Origin: Rs1 sp029027825 | GTDB taxonomy: Bacteria > Pseudomonadota > Gammaproteobacteria > Pseudomonadales > Balneatricaceae | DNA: 64,000 bases | NCBI GenBank assembly: GCA_029027825.1 | Contig: CP093399.1 | Span: 3,162,001-3,226,000 of the forward strand | Reading direction: 5' to 3' | Shown: positions 27,827-37,113 of the stretch, in pieces | Numbering within the stretch: position 1 is the first letter of the stretch | How the letters are laid out: every line of letters begins with the position of its first letter | Program-made: the position numbers and the translations under genes | Notes under the pieces: generated by a model | Databases searched by the model: none | Told to the model about the DNA's origin: nothing | The model's input: the letters and a program-made list of their open reading frames with translations, nothing else

Positions 27827-29749
27827 ATGCCAAGTTTTTTTAAAAATATTAAAAAGTTGTTCTCTAAGCCGGCTAAGAAATCTCAATCTAGGCCCATTTC
27901 GACAACAGCTAAAAAAAGCTCTTCTCAACATTCTACAGAACGCGCGCCTAAAACAATCTCGTTTATGGATGCAGCACGAGCTGAAAAAATCAATGCCACT
28001 ATTATTGCTGAGTCTACGCACCATATTACTTTTAGAGATATAGACAATAACGCAGTCAAAATAGTTAAAGATTTACAGCGTGCTAATTACGAGTCATATC
28101 TTGTGGGAGGTTGCGTTAGAGATTTACTATTGAATAAACGTCCTAAAGATTTTGACGTGACGACCGGTGCTCATCCAGAACAAGCACACAAGGTGTTTAA
28201 TCGTTCCAGACTCATTGGACGCCGCTTTAAGTTATTGCACGTCAGATTTGGCAGAGACCTAATTGAAGTGGCTACCTTCAGAGCTTCACATAGCGAACAA
28301 GCAGAAAAAAATCATGCCAAGCAAGCCGATACTGGCATGATATTGCGCGACAATGTTTACGGCACTATTGAACAAGACGCTATGCGCCGCGATTTTACTA
28401 TCAACGCACTATATTACGATATAAACAACCGAAGTATTTATGATTTCACCAATGGCTACCAAGACATAGCCGACGGTAAAATTCGCATGATAGGCGACCC
28501 GAGCGAACGCTATAGAGAAGATCCCGTTAGGATGTTACGTGCGATTCGTTTCGCTGCCAAATTGGGTTTTAGTATAGAAGAGAATACTGCTAAACCTATA
28601 AAAGAATTAGCGCCGATGCTCTTCGATATTGCGCCAGCTCGCCTATTTGATGAAGTATTAAAACTACTACAATCAGGTCATGGTAACGATTCATTAGTGC
28701 TGTTACGTGAATATAAATTATTAGAAACCATATTGCCTCAAACTGCATTCACACTAGATCAGAACATAGAAAACGCCAACAAATTAATTTCTAATGCCCT
28801 GGAAAACACTGACAGAAGGCTAAAGCAGCGCAAGAGCGTTAGCCCTGGGTTCCTTTTTGCCGTGCTGTTATGGCCTGCGGTACAAAACCAACTCAACCAG
28901 CTGCTCGCTAATAAACGCATTCCCCCTTTAACAGCACTGACCGAAGCAGCTTCAAAAGTAATTTCTGAACAAGTTAAACGCACTTCAATCCCTAAACGTT
29001 TTTCAACCAATATTAGAGAAATTTGGGAGTTGCAATTTCGCTTAATTCGACAGCCTAACGTCAAAGCTTATCAACTAGTGGAACATCCCCGCTTTAGAGC
29101 AGCTTATGACCTGTTAGTTTTAAGAGAAAAGAGCGGCGAAGATTTAGATAATATGGGCACTTGGTGGACAGAGTTCCAATCAGCTTCAGCAGATGATAGA
29201 GAAAATTTGATCAACACCAAGAGCCAGAAAAAGCCCAAACCAAAGAAGAAAAAACCAGCCGTTAAACACAGCTCCGAAAAGGCAGTTTTTGAAAAATTTG
29301 ATGTTGTTGAACAAGTTAAAGCAACCAGCAAGGTGCGCCCTAAAACACCAAACAAAAAAGCTGCTCCACAAGAGACCGTTAGTGATACGCCAATTATTGT
29401 ACAACCTATTACTAAGGCAGCTATTACTAAGGCAGCTATTATTAACGAAGCTACTATTGGCCAAACCATTATTAACAAAACTATTATTAACAAGACTACC
29501 CAACCAAGTTCTGAACAGCAAACGATAGCCGATGCGCCAAGTACAGAGACTCCAATAAAAAGAAAAACCAAAAGCCAAGCACCTGTGAAACCCATTGCGA
29601 CTCAAGCAACGGCAATCACTACAGATGCCCCCGCCCCTATTGAGAAGAAAGATTCGCTAGCGACAGCCTCTCCCGCTATTGCTGAAGCTAAACCTGTTCG
29701 GAAAAAAAGCCGTCGCAGTCGTGCAAAAAATGACCCCAGAAACAAATAG
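27827..29749 (+). CDS. pcnB: Poly(A) polymerase I with a long C-terminal extension
   Basis: Adds 3' poly(A) tails that promote RNA decay. A basic N-terminal region (~1-45) precedes the class II nucleotidyltransferase head with LVGGCVRDLLL and the KDFDVTT metal-binding Asp pair. The RNA-binding motifs are RRDFTINALYYD, EDPVRMLRAIRFAAKLGF and PARLFDEVLKL. The conserved part ends near residue ~460, where most homologues stop. Here a ~180-residue Lys/Thr/Ala/Pro-rich tail follows, containing six pentapeptide repeats. The tail is probably disordered and may bind RNA. folK begins inside its last codons. Confidence 0.94.
   Translation: MPSFFKNIKKLFSKPAKKSQSRPISTTAKKSSSQHSTERAPKTISFMDAARAEKINATIIAESTHHITFRDIDNNAVKIVKDLQRANYESYLVGGCVRDLLLNKRPKDFDVTTGAHPEQAHKVFNRSRLIGRRFKLLHVRFGRDLIEVATFRASHSEQAEKNHAKQADTGMILRDNVYGTIEQDAMRRDFTINALYYDINNRSIYDFTNGYQDIADGKIRMIGDPSERYREDPVRMLRAIRFAAKLGFSIEENTAKPIKELAPMLFDIAPARLFDEVLKLLQSGHGNDSLVLLREYKLLETILPQTAFTLDQNIENANKLISNALENTDRRLKQRKSVSPGFLFAVLLWPAVQNQLNQLLANKRIPPLTALTEAASKVISEQVKRTSIPKRFSTNIREIWELQFRLIRQPNVKAYQLVEHPRFRAAYDLLVLREKSGEDLDNMGTWWTEFQSASADDRENLINTKSQKKPKPKKKKPAVKHSSEKAVFEKFDVVEQVKATSKVRPKTPNKKAAPQETVSDTPIIVQPITKAAITKAAIINEATIGQTIINKTIINKTTQPSSEQQTIADAPSTETPIKRKTKSQAPVKPIATQATAITTDAPAPIEKKDSLATASPAIAEAKPVRKKSRRSRAKNDPRNK
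29408..29497 (+). repeat. Six 15-bp tandem repeats in the pcnB tail
   Basis: Units of 15 bp start at 29408, 29423, 29438, 29453, 29468 and 29483. Units 1 and 2 are identical (ATTACTAAGGCAGCT); units 5 and 6 differ by one base. They encode pentapeptides of the form I-T/I-K/N-x-A/T at residues 528-557. Because each unit is five whole codons, copy-number change keeps the frame. Confidence 0.85.
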
Positions 29750-30227
29750 TGATTTGCGGCAGTGCTATATTGGGATTGGCAGTAATTTAGACAATCCGCT
29801 CCAGCATGTAAACATTGCAATCAATGAATTAAAGCAGCTCAAAGGCACTACTTGGGTAGGGGTATCTTCACTTTATCGCTCCGCTCCAGTAGGCCCTGCG
29901 GGACAAGATGATTACATTAATGCAGTGGCCTCATTTCATACTAACCTCGAGCCTGAGATACTGCTAGACAGACTGCAGCAACTTGAAAACGCCCATCAAA
30001 GAGTTCGCATCGAGCACTGGGGAGCAAGAACCCTAGATTTGGATATATTGTTACTAGACAACATCTGCATTAACACCTCGCGATTAACAGTCCCTCACCC
30101 CTATATTCATTTAAGAAATTTTGTTTTAATCCCCCTTAAAGAGCTCGCTGGTGATATATTTATAAACGGCACCAAAGTATCAAAGCTAATTTCAGACTGC
30201 CCTTCAGGTAGCTTAGACAAACTTTAA
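29730..30227 (+). CDS. folK: 2-amino-4-hydroxy-6-hydroxymethyldihydropteridine pyrophosphokinase
   Basis: Pyrophosphorylates 6-hydroxymethyl-7,8-dihydropterin in folate synthesis. Motifs are YIGIGSNLDNP, SSLYRSAPVGP, GQDDYINAVA, W-G-A-RTLDLDILL (metal-binding Asp pair) and VPHPYIHLRNFVL. The start at 29730 (MTPETNSDLRQ) gives 165 residues and overlaps pcnB by 20 bases. It is followed by panB, as in Pseudomonas. Confidence 0.95.
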   Translation: MTPETNSDLRQCYIGIGSNLDNPLQHVNIAINELKQLKGTTWVGVSSLYRSAPVGPAGQDDYINAVASFHTNLEPEILLDRLQQLENAHQRVRIEHWGARTLDLDILLLDNICINTSRLTVPHPYIHLRNFVLIPLKELAGDIFINGTKVSKLISDCPSGSLDKL

Positions 30228-30268
30228 CATCGTCATAATGACTTTTTAATGCATGAAAGGACCACCCA

Positions 30269-31063
30269 ATGAGCAAAGTAACACTCAATACACTACATGC
30301 TTATAAAAAAACCGGGGAAAAATTCGCAGTATTAACCGCTTATGATTCTACCTTTGCCAACGTTATATCCAAAGCTGGCGTTGAGGCTATTTTAGTAGGT
30401 GACTCTCTAGGGATGGTACTTCAGGGAAGCGATAGCACCTTAGCAGTTAGCATGGACGAAATGGTCTACCACACTAAATGCGTTGTTGCAGGTAATACCA
30501 GTGCTTTGATAATAGCAGACCTGCCCTTCATGAGTTATGCAACTGTAGAACAATGCATGATCAATTCAGCTGCACTTATGCGAGCAGGCGCAAACATGGT
30601 TAAGCTAGAAGGTGGTGATTGGCTCGAACAGAGTGTCGCCATGCTCAGCGAAAGAGGGATTCCAACTTGCGTACATTTAGGCCTAACTCCCCAAGCAGTC
30701 AACATGTTTGGCGGCTATAAGGTACAAGGACGCGATGACAGCAGCCGCGAAAAGTTACTTAATGATGCCCGAGTTCTGGAACAAGCAGGTGCAAGTGTAC
30801 TTTTACTTGAATGTGTTCCCAGTGAACTCGCAAAAAAAATCACCGATACGGCTAGCATTCCAGTGATCGGGATAGGAGCGGGAGCAGATACTGACGCACA
30901 AGTATTAGTCCTGCAAGATATACTCAATATTCCCGATGGAAAAAAGGCGCGTTTCGTTAAAAACTATATGCTGGAAGCAAAGGACATCCCAAGCGCCATA
31001 CGCACCTATGCTGAAGAAGTTAAAAACGGCAGCTTCCCCAGCTCAGAGCACTGCTTCACCTAA
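30269..31063 (+). CDS. panB: 3-methyl-2-oxobutanoate hydroxymethyltransferase
   Basis: Makes ketopantoate from alpha-ketoisovalerate and methylene-THF, the first step to pantothenate. Motifs are AVLTAYDSTFA, VGDSLGMVLQG, YHTKCVV, LPFMSYAT, VKLEGG and IGIGAGADTDAQVLV. The 264-residue length is standard. AAGGA lies ~10 bases before the ATG. Transcribed with folK and probably panC. Confidence 0.97.
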   Translation: MSKVTLNTLHAYKKTGEKFAVLTAYDSTFANVISKAGVEAILVGDSLGMVLQGSDSTLAVSMDEMVYHTKCVVAGNTSALIIADLPFMSYATVEQCMINSAALMRAGANMVKLEGGDWLEQSVAMLSERGIPTCVHLGLTPQAVNMFGGYKVQGRDDSSREKLLNDARVLEQAGASVLLLECVPSELAKKITDTASIPVIGIGAGADTDAQVLVLQDILNIPDGKKARFVKNYMLEAKDIPSAIRTYAEEVKNGSFPSSEHCFT

Positions 31064-31237
31064 CGCCATATTTAAGCAACTTATGTCGCTGCTAAAAACA
31101 GTAAGCATTACCTGAGAGGGTTGAGCAGCCTCTGTGTTTCGCTTGATGATTGCCGGGGATTACGTCTATTCATTACAAAGTGTTTAGGGACATTTTTCGC
31201 TAGCTCCATTATAAAAATATATGAATTAAGGAATAAC

Positions 31238-32086
31238 ATGCAAGTCATCACTAAGTTAGCCGAGCTTCGTCAACAAATACGCGAGCTGAGGCAGCAGGGA
31301 AAAACCATCGCCATGGTGGCTACTATGGGTAATTTACATGCGGGTCATATCGCCTTAATTCATCAAGCAAAAACCCTAGCAGACATTGTGATCGCAACTA
31401 TTTTTGTCAATCCACTGCAATTTGGTAGTGGTGAAGACCTAGAGAAGTACCCTAAAACACTCTCTGCAGATAAGCAGCAATTAACCAATGCTGGATGCCA
31501 CTTGCTCTTTGCTCCCACTGACAGCGAAGTCTATCCACATGGCAGAGACAACCAAACAATTGTAGAAGTACCAGCGACCTCCAACTTATATTGCGGCACT
31601 AGTCGTCCCGGGCACTTTCAGGGCGTCGCTACAGTGGTCTGCAAGCTGTATTCGATGATACAACCAGACATCGCGGTATTTGGAGAAAAGGACTACCAGC
31701 AACTCCATATCATTCGTCAAATGACCCAAGATTTATCAATTGCTGTAGAAGTTATTGGCTCCCCGACAAAACGCGACGCTGGGGGTTTAGCCTTAAGCTC
31801 AAGAAACGGTTATTTAACAGAAGACGAACGTAGCCGTGCAACCGCATTATACAAAGCCTTACAAAGCACTGAGCATCAACTTAAATTAGGTTTTTCTGAC
31901 TTTCCACTGCTTTGTGAGCAAGCACAAATCCAGCTTGAAGAAGCGGGCTTTAAAAGAGATTATTTTGTTATAGCCAATGCCAACACACTAATGCTGGCAC
32001 AACCTGGAGACAAAGAATTAGTGATACTTGCAGCAGCATATATGGGTGCCGCCAGATTGATAGACAATCAAGTTGTGAACTTATAA
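31238..32086 (+). CDS. panC: Pantothenate synthetase (pantoate-beta-alanine ligase)
   Basis: Joins pantoate and beta-alanine with ATP. It has the nucleotidyltransferase HxGH motif in MGNLHAGHIAL, then TIFVNPLQFGSGEDLEKYP, RPGHFQGVATVV, FGEKDYQQL and ALSSRNGYL. The start at 31238 (MQVITKLAEL) has GGA six bases upstream and gives 282 residues; the open frame continues upstream to 31121 without conservation. It closes the dksA-to-panC block; the minus-strand polysaccharide genes converge on it. Confidence 0.96.
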   Translation: MQVITKLAELRQQIRELRQQGKTIAMVATMGNLHAGHIALIHQAKTLADIVIATIFVNPLQFGSGEDLEKYPKTLSADKQQLTNAGCHLLFAPTDSEVYPHGRDNQTIVEVPATSNLYCGTSRPGHFQGVATVVCKLYSMIQPDIAVFGEKDYQQLHIIRQMTQDLSIAVEVIGSPTKRDAGGLALSSRNGYLTEDERSRATALYKALQSTEHQLKLGFSDFPLLCEQAQIQLEEAGFKRDYFVIANANTLMLAQPGDKELVILAAAYMGAARLIDNQVVNL

Positions 32087-32133
32087 CAGTATTATCAAAA
32101 TCAGTTTGTGAAAATATCTGACTTACTTAGGAT

Positions 32134-32242
32134 CAGTGACAGGATTAACAACTAAGGAAGATCAGGGAAAAATTGATGTTAATATCATCAGTTGAAAAAC
32201 ACCGCCTAATACCCCGCACTTTCTGTCACTGACAATTGAGTG
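32134..32242. repeat. CAGTGACAG inverted repeat at the panC / polysaccharide-cluster junction
   Basis: CAGTGACAG (32134-32142) and its complement CTGTCACTG (32223-32231) flank ~80 bp; a further AGTGACA lies at ~32237-32243, forming a short hairpin with the second copy. There is no U tract on the exit side, so it is not an obvious terminator. Function is unknown. Confidence 0.4.
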
Positions 32243-32264
32243 ACAAAAAACCATATTTTAAGAT

Positions 32265-34181
32265 TTAAATCGTAGCTACCTTATCCGATAATGATTGCTC
32301 TTGTTTGATTTTATTCCACAGTAAATCGCCAATTTCATCGGTCGGTTTAAACCCGGTCGGCATAACCATCAGCAACTCTCTTATCTCTTCTAAATCGTAT
32401 GCTTTACTGGCTAAGTCAATTCGCTCAAGAAAAGCCGACAGCTCTTTCCAGTCGAGCATTTCCTCGGAAGCAGTCATGATTCTCGGATGCGCGGTTCCAG
32501 ACACATTGTCACCAATCAACAACTCCTCAAAGAGCTTCTCTCCAGGCCTGAGGCCGGAAAAAACAATCTCAATATCCCCATCTTCAAACTCAGTTTTAAC
32601 CGAAAAGCCACTTAAATGAATCATTTTAGTAGCCAGATCAACAATTTTGACTGAATCGCCCATATCCAAAATAAATACATCCCCACCCTCTCCCATTGAA
32701 CCGGCCTGAATGACTAACTGAGCAGCTTCGGGAATAGTCATGAAATAGCGGGTGATCTCTGGGTGAGTCACTGTAACAGGCCCGCCGGCGGCTATTTGCT
32801 TCCTAAATAAAGGTACAACCGAACCTGACGACCCTAAAACGTTACCAAAACGTACCATACTAAATATAGTAGAATGCGATTCTTTGGCTAGAGCTTGTAA
32901 AATCAATTCTGCAATTCGTTTACTTGCACCCATCACATTTGTGGGGCGAACTGCTTTATCTGTGGATATTAATACAAAGGATATAACATTTGCTTGAATT
33001 GCCGCCTTAGCACAATTTAAAGTACCAAATATATTATTGTAAACCCCTTCTATAACATTGAGTTCAACCAAAGGAACATGTTTATAAGCGGCTGTATGGA
33101 ATATGGTATCAACATTATATTGATTAAATACGGCATCTAACCTAGCCCTATTTTGCACGGAGCCCAAAATTGGAACTATCTCTAATAGTAGCTTTTGACT
33201 AGTACAAATATTTTTTAACTCTTTATCAATTTCATATAAACTAAATTCCGAATGATCCAACAAAACAAGATAAGTTGGTTCTAGTTTAATAATTTGTCGA
33301 CAAAGCTCTGATCCAATAGAACCACCAGCACCTGTCACTAAGACCGTTTTTCCAGTGATATTTTTAGACAGCAACGGTTCATTCGCTGGAACTTCATCTC
33401 TTCCTAGCAAATCATCAATTGATACTTCTTTAAGCTCATCAATTTTGGCATCCCCAGACACTAAATCTACCATTCTAGGAACAGATAGAACCTCACAGGG
33501 AAGGCCTTCTAATAAATTTAAAACCTCTCTCTTCTTTGATACAGCAACACTAGGCAGAGCCAATAAAATTTTATCAATGTTATAGCGTTCTACTAAAGAA
33601 ACAATCTCCGAAGGAGAGTGCACTCTCAATCCTTGAATACTTGAATTTAACAATTTAACATCATCATCAACGAATACTAGCGGTAAGTATTCAGAGGATT
33701 GATTTAAGGATAAATGTAACTGTCGCCCAGATGCACCGGCACCGTAGATCAACACAGGTGTAGACCTCATATTTAGCCGATAAATAACCATCCTAAAAAA
33801 CAGCCTGATACCGCCTATCAAGATAAAGGTGATTGAAAAATACAAAATCGCAGTAGATCTAGGTAAGAAGACTTCAAAAATAAAGGCAGAGGTTACTAAT
33901 AGAAAACTTGAAAAGACGACTCCAAAAAGCACAGTCAGTAGCACCCTAAAGCTAACATAACGCAAAACAGCACGATATAAGCCCAATCGTATGAAACATA
34001 GTAATGTTAAAGGGAGGATAAAAAACAACAGCAGCCAATGATCAGAACTCGCTATAGGTGTAAGTGCGCCTAAGCGTATCCAATAACATAACCAAAAACT
34101 TGTAGCTAATAATACCGTATCTATTGCTAATGAAATTAGACGTTTGTTAAATCGAGTTAGATGTAAAAAATAATCGAGCAT
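32265..34181 (-). CDS. wbpM: Membrane-bound NDP-HexNAc 4,6-dehydratase, WbpM/CapD class
   Basis: A 638-residue protein with four N-terminal membrane segments (about residues 10-145), a CoA-binding-like region, and a C-terminal extended SDR domain. The SDR part has TGAGGSIGSELC, HTAAYKHVPL and DKAVRPTNVMGASKR. In WbpM-type enzymes the usual catalytic Tyr of YxxxK is replaced by Met, and here MGASK agrees. It converts UDP-GlcNAc to the 4-keto-6-deoxy sugar used for QuiNAc or FucNAc. It is the last gene of the locus, with wbpV- and wbpL-like genes just upstream. Confidence 0.93.
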   Translation of the reverse strand: MLDYFLHLTRFNKRLISLAIDTVLLATSFWLCYWIRLGALTPIASSDHWLLLFFILPLTLLCFIRLGLYRAVLRYVSFRVLLTVLFGVVFSSFLLVTSAFIFEVFLPRSTAILYFSITFILIGGIRLFFRMVIYRLNMRSTPVLIYGAGASGRQLHLSLNQSSEYLPLVFVDDDVKLLNSSIQGLRVHSPSEIVSLVERYNIDKILLALPSVAVSKKREVLNLLEGLPCEVLSVPRMVDLVSGDAKIDELKEVSIDDLLGRDEVPANEPLLSKNITGKTVLVTGAGGSIGSELCRQIIKLEPTYLVLLDHSEFSLYEIDKELKNICTSQKLLLEIVPILGSVQNRARLDAVFNQYNVDTIFHTAAYKHVPLVELNVIEGVYNNIFGTLNCAKAAIQANVISFVLISTDKAVRPTNVMGASKRIAELILQALAKESHSTIFSMVRFGNVLGSSGSVVPLFRKQIAAGGPVTVTHPEITRYFMTIPEAAQLVIQAGSMGEGGDVFILDMGDSVKIVDLATKMIHLSGFSVKTEFEDGDIEIVFSGLRPGEKLFEELLIGDNVSGTAHPRIMTASEEMLDWKELSAFLERIDLASKAYDLEEIRELLMVMPTGFKPTDEIGDLLWNKIKQEQSLSDKVATI

Positions 34182-34230
34182 TTAAAAAATCCATGTAAGC
34201 TGAGGCTTAAAAAGATAAAATAGAAAAGAT

Positions 34231-35259
34231 CTATTCTTCTTTAGCTGCATAACCTGCCTTAAAGAAGTGGCACAAAAAAAGTAAGGGTAAATAAGCTATT
34301 ATCAAGCCACTAAGACCATCAATTTTATACAATGAGACAGATAAAGCAATGGGGGCAAGCCAAACAATATTAATCAAGTAGACTGTAAGGGTAACAACTT
34401 TATGGCTCTTAAACTTCTTTGATGCGTATTGATAAGCATGACTACAGTGCGCATCATGGATTTTTTCGCCACGAAGTAGTCGGTTGATCAACGTATAGGT
34501 AGCATCAACTATAAATACCCCTAATACAATCAACCACGCCCAAAATAAGCTTTGATCAATATGACTAGAAATCAGCAAAAGAGCGCCCAGCATAATACCT
34601 ATGAAGCCGCTACCGGCATCCCCCATAAATATCCTCGCGACGGGAAAGTTCCATAATAAGAAGCCAAAACAACAAATTGCTAGTAGCCAATGTAAATTAG
34701 CTAGCCCTTGGTTGTCAAATATAAAAAAGAGTATAGCACCCATCACCAGAGCCGAAATCACTGCTTGCCCTCCAGCTAAACCATCGATACCATCCATAAA
34801 ATTATATAAATTCAGAATCCATACTAAAGCAATTACTGATACCAAGTGCCCAAACCAATCAAAATCAATACTCAAACCGAATAAAGAAATACTAGGTAAG
34901 CCATTACAGGCGAACACAACAATCGCTGAAGCGATGAAATGTACGAGCAAACGCCAACGGGCATTGATATGTCCATGATCATCTAACCAACCAATTAATG
35001 CAACAAGAACGCCAGCAGCAAAAAACAGGGCAGCAATATAGACGGATACAAAGCCTGAAGATGCGGACCAAATCAATGCAACTAGGAATAAAATGACCAC
35101 AGCAACACCACCACCACGTGGCGTCGGAACAGAATGAGAGCTGCGCTCATTTGGTATATCAATTACCTTTCTATTTATGGCATACACACACAGGGCACCA
35201 GTTAATATAAAAGTACCGACTAAAAAAAAAAGTATTGGAAAAAAGATCGACATAATCAT
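34231..35259 (-). CDS. wbpL: Initiating undecaprenyl-phosphate sugar-1-phosphate transferase, WecA/WbpL family
   Basis: An integral membrane enzyme of 342 residues with about ten or eleven hydrophobic segments. Family signatures are DIPNERSSHSVPTPRGGG, NFMDGIDGLAGGQ and RIFMGDAGSGFIG (Mg-binding Asp residues), and a cytoplasmic His-rich loop AHCSHAYQ. It transfers a HexNAc-1-phosphate to undecaprenyl phosphate to start repeat-unit assembly. Its place between a WbpV-like reductase and WbpM suggests QuiNAc or FucNAc as the first sugar. Confidence 0.9.
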   Translation of the reverse strand: MIMSIFFPILFFLVGTFILTGALCVYAINRKVIDIPNERSSHSVPTPRGGGVAVVILFLVALIWSASSGFVSVYIAALFFAAGVLVALIGWLDDHGHINARWRLLVHFIASAIVVFACNGLPSISLFGLSIDFDWFGHLVSVIALVWILNLYNFMDGIDGLAGGQAVISALVMGAILFFIFDNQGLANLHWLLAICCFGFLLWNFPVARIFMGDAGSGFIGIMLGALLLISSHIDQSLFWAWLIVLGVFIVDATYTLINRLLRGEKIHDAHCSHAYQYASKKFKSHKVVTLTVYLINIVWLAPIALSVSLYKIDGLSGLIIAYLPLLFLCHFFKAGYAAKEE

Positions 35260-35290
35260 TCTCTAAAAAATAAAAGTTTGTTCAAGGAGT

Positions 35291-36241
35291 TTAGGATCGT
35301 CTGGATTTATTAAATGCATTGGCAGTTTTTAACAATGACTGTTCTAAAGTATAAGGAGGTTTCCAATTTAAAGTATCTTTGGTGTGGCTAATATCAACCT
35401 GTAAAGAGCCACATAATCGGTTATATAATTCAGGCTTACCGATTAGCTTTGATAATAAGCCAATTAGATCCATCGGTAATGGTAAAAGAATAGGTTGTTT
35501 TCGTAAAGCTTGACCTAATAACCTGAGTAATTCAGAAGTGGACACATCGTGATCGTCACTAACCAAAAAGATCTCATTCGCAGCCTTAGGGTGATCAATG
35601 CAAACCAATATCAAATCGACCAAGTTATCTAAAGCAACTAAACTACGTTTATTGTTAATGGCACCAAAAGGCAAAGGAATTCTCTTATTAAGCCATTTCA
35701 TCATGTTTAAAAAATTAGCTTTGACACCGGGACCATAAACTAAAGTAGGCCTAATGATAACAACTTCCATATTGGTTTCTAACGCTATCGTTTTTAAACC
35801 CTCCTCAGCTTCAAATTTGGATACCCCATAAGGATCTATTGGCTGTGGACTATCATTATACTTGTACGGGTCGTATAGAGGAGTCCCCTCACCCGACACT
35901 TTGATTGAACTCAGGAATATAAATCGCTTAACTCCACATTCTGCCGCTTGGCGAGCTAAATTCAAGGTACCTAAGGTATTTATCTCCCTAAATTTTTTTA
36001 ATGGATCAGACTCGCTATCACCCATAACATGAACCCGGGCTGCACTATGAATCAATACATCTACATTCGATAAAAATTTATTGTACTTTGAACGATCATT
36101 AATTTCACCTTTAAAGAAACCATCCGGTTTTAAAGATTCAGGTATTGTTCTACCATAACAACGGTGATCTCGACCCATAGCTTGGATTTGTGTAAGAATA
36201 GATTGACCTATAAAACCAGTAGCCCCTGTAATTCCGATCAT
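35291..36241 (-). CDS. wbpV: NAD-dependent 4-keto-sugar reductase/epimerase, WbpV-like
   Basis: A 316-residue extended SDR protein with GITGATGFIG for NAD(P) binding, HSAARVHVMG, SSIKVSGEGT and catalytic YGVSKFEAE (YxxxK). The next-door WbpM makes a UDP-4-keto-6-deoxy-HexNAc, so this enzyme probably reduces it to UDP-D-QuiNAc or UDP-D-FucNAc; sequence alone does not settle which. Its start overlaps the upstream glycosyltransferase stop (ATGA). Confidence 0.82.
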   Translation of the reverse strand: MIGITGATGFIGQSILTQIQAMGRDHRCYGRTIPESLKPDGFFKGEINDRSKYNKFLSNVDVLIHSAARVHVMGDSESDPLKKFREINTLGTLNLARQAAECGVKRFIFLSSIKVSGEGTPLYDPYKYNDSPQPIDPYGVSKFEAEEGLKTIALETNMEVVIIRPTLVYGPGVKANFLNMMKWLNKRIPLPFGAINNKRSLVALDNLVDLILVCIDHPKAANEIFLVSDDHDVSTSELLRLLGQALRKQPILLPLPMDLIGLLSKLIGKPELYNRLCGSLQVDISHTKDTLNWKPPYTLEQSLLKTANAFNKSRRS

Positions 36242-36981
36242 TTGAATAGTAGTCCAAGTATTTTTTTAGGGTATTTAGATAATATGTAACACCAGTTAGT
36301 CTGTATACCATTTTTCTTACATGACTCCATAATCTCTTGGTTCAACAAGATATTAGATTTGAATCCTGATGTACTAACACCACCTAATCGCATTTTAACA
36401 ATTTCAGTATTGATGTACTTAAATGTAAAGTTTGGCAATGAGAAAATTCTTAGAAGCATATCGAAATCAGCAGCAATTTTATAATCGGTATTATAAAAAC
36501 CTGCATCAAGATAACACTGCCGTAATACATAAAATGATGGGTGCGCAGGCATAATTCCTCGAGAAAATTTATATTTGGTGAATCCTGATGAAGAATAATG
36601 CCTCTTTATAGATTGAAACTTATCACCTCGATAAAAATTAACATCGCCGAAAACAGCAGACACACCAGAAAATGAATCCACAATAAGTTGAATAGTATTA
36701 TCACTAGATAAAACATCATCAGAATTTAAAACACCAATAATATCACCGCTAGCTAGTGCTAACCCCTTGTTAATGGCGTCGTAGAGCCCGTTATCGTTTT
36801 CAGAAATATATTGAGAAATGGACGAGATATTATCATGAATTATCTGGTTAGTATTATCAGTAGAATCCCCATCAATAATGATGTATTCAATATCTTTATA
36901 GCTTTGTTGTTTTACTGATAATATTGTATCAAGAATTGTTTTATCAGAATTAAAACAGACAGTTATAATTGTAACTTTCAA
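36238..36981 (-). CDS. Family 2 glycosyltransferase
   Basis: A 247-residue GT-A enzyme of WcaA/WbbD-like type. It has VTIITVCFNSDKTILDTILSV at the N terminus (quoted region residues 3-23), IIIDGDSTDNT, and NGLYDAINKGLALASGDIIGVLNSDD (metal-binding region). No membrane segment. Probably adds an internal sugar of the repeat unit on the cytoplasmic face. The codons are A+T-rich, as in the rest of the locus. It overlaps the wbpV-like gene. Confidence 0.88.
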   Translation of the reverse strand: MKVTIITVCFNSDKTILDTILSVKQQSYKDIEYIIIDGDSTDNTNQIIHDNISSISQYISENDNGLYDAINKGLALASGDIIGVLNSDDVLSSDNTIQLIVDSFSGVSAVFGDVNFYRGDKFQSIKRHYSSSGFTKYKFSRGIMPAHPSFYVLRQCYLDAGFYNTDYKIAADFDMLLRIFSLPNFTFKYINTEIVKMRLGGVSTSGFKSNILLNQEIMESCKKNGIQTNWCYILSKYPKKILGLLFK

Positions 36982-37113
36982 CTTAACCTCATTTTCGATA
37001 TTAGAAATTAAAACTAATTTTTAACAATGAATTGGTACAACGAAAAAGGAAACTATATTTATTTTGGTGGATTTAATGAGAAATAACAAAATCATCCCTT
37101 CAAAAACAACATA

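Noticed and set aside
29104..29605. Long minus-strand ORFs opposite the pcnB tail
   Set aside because: They are mirror frames of the low-complexity, repeat-bearing pcnB extension.
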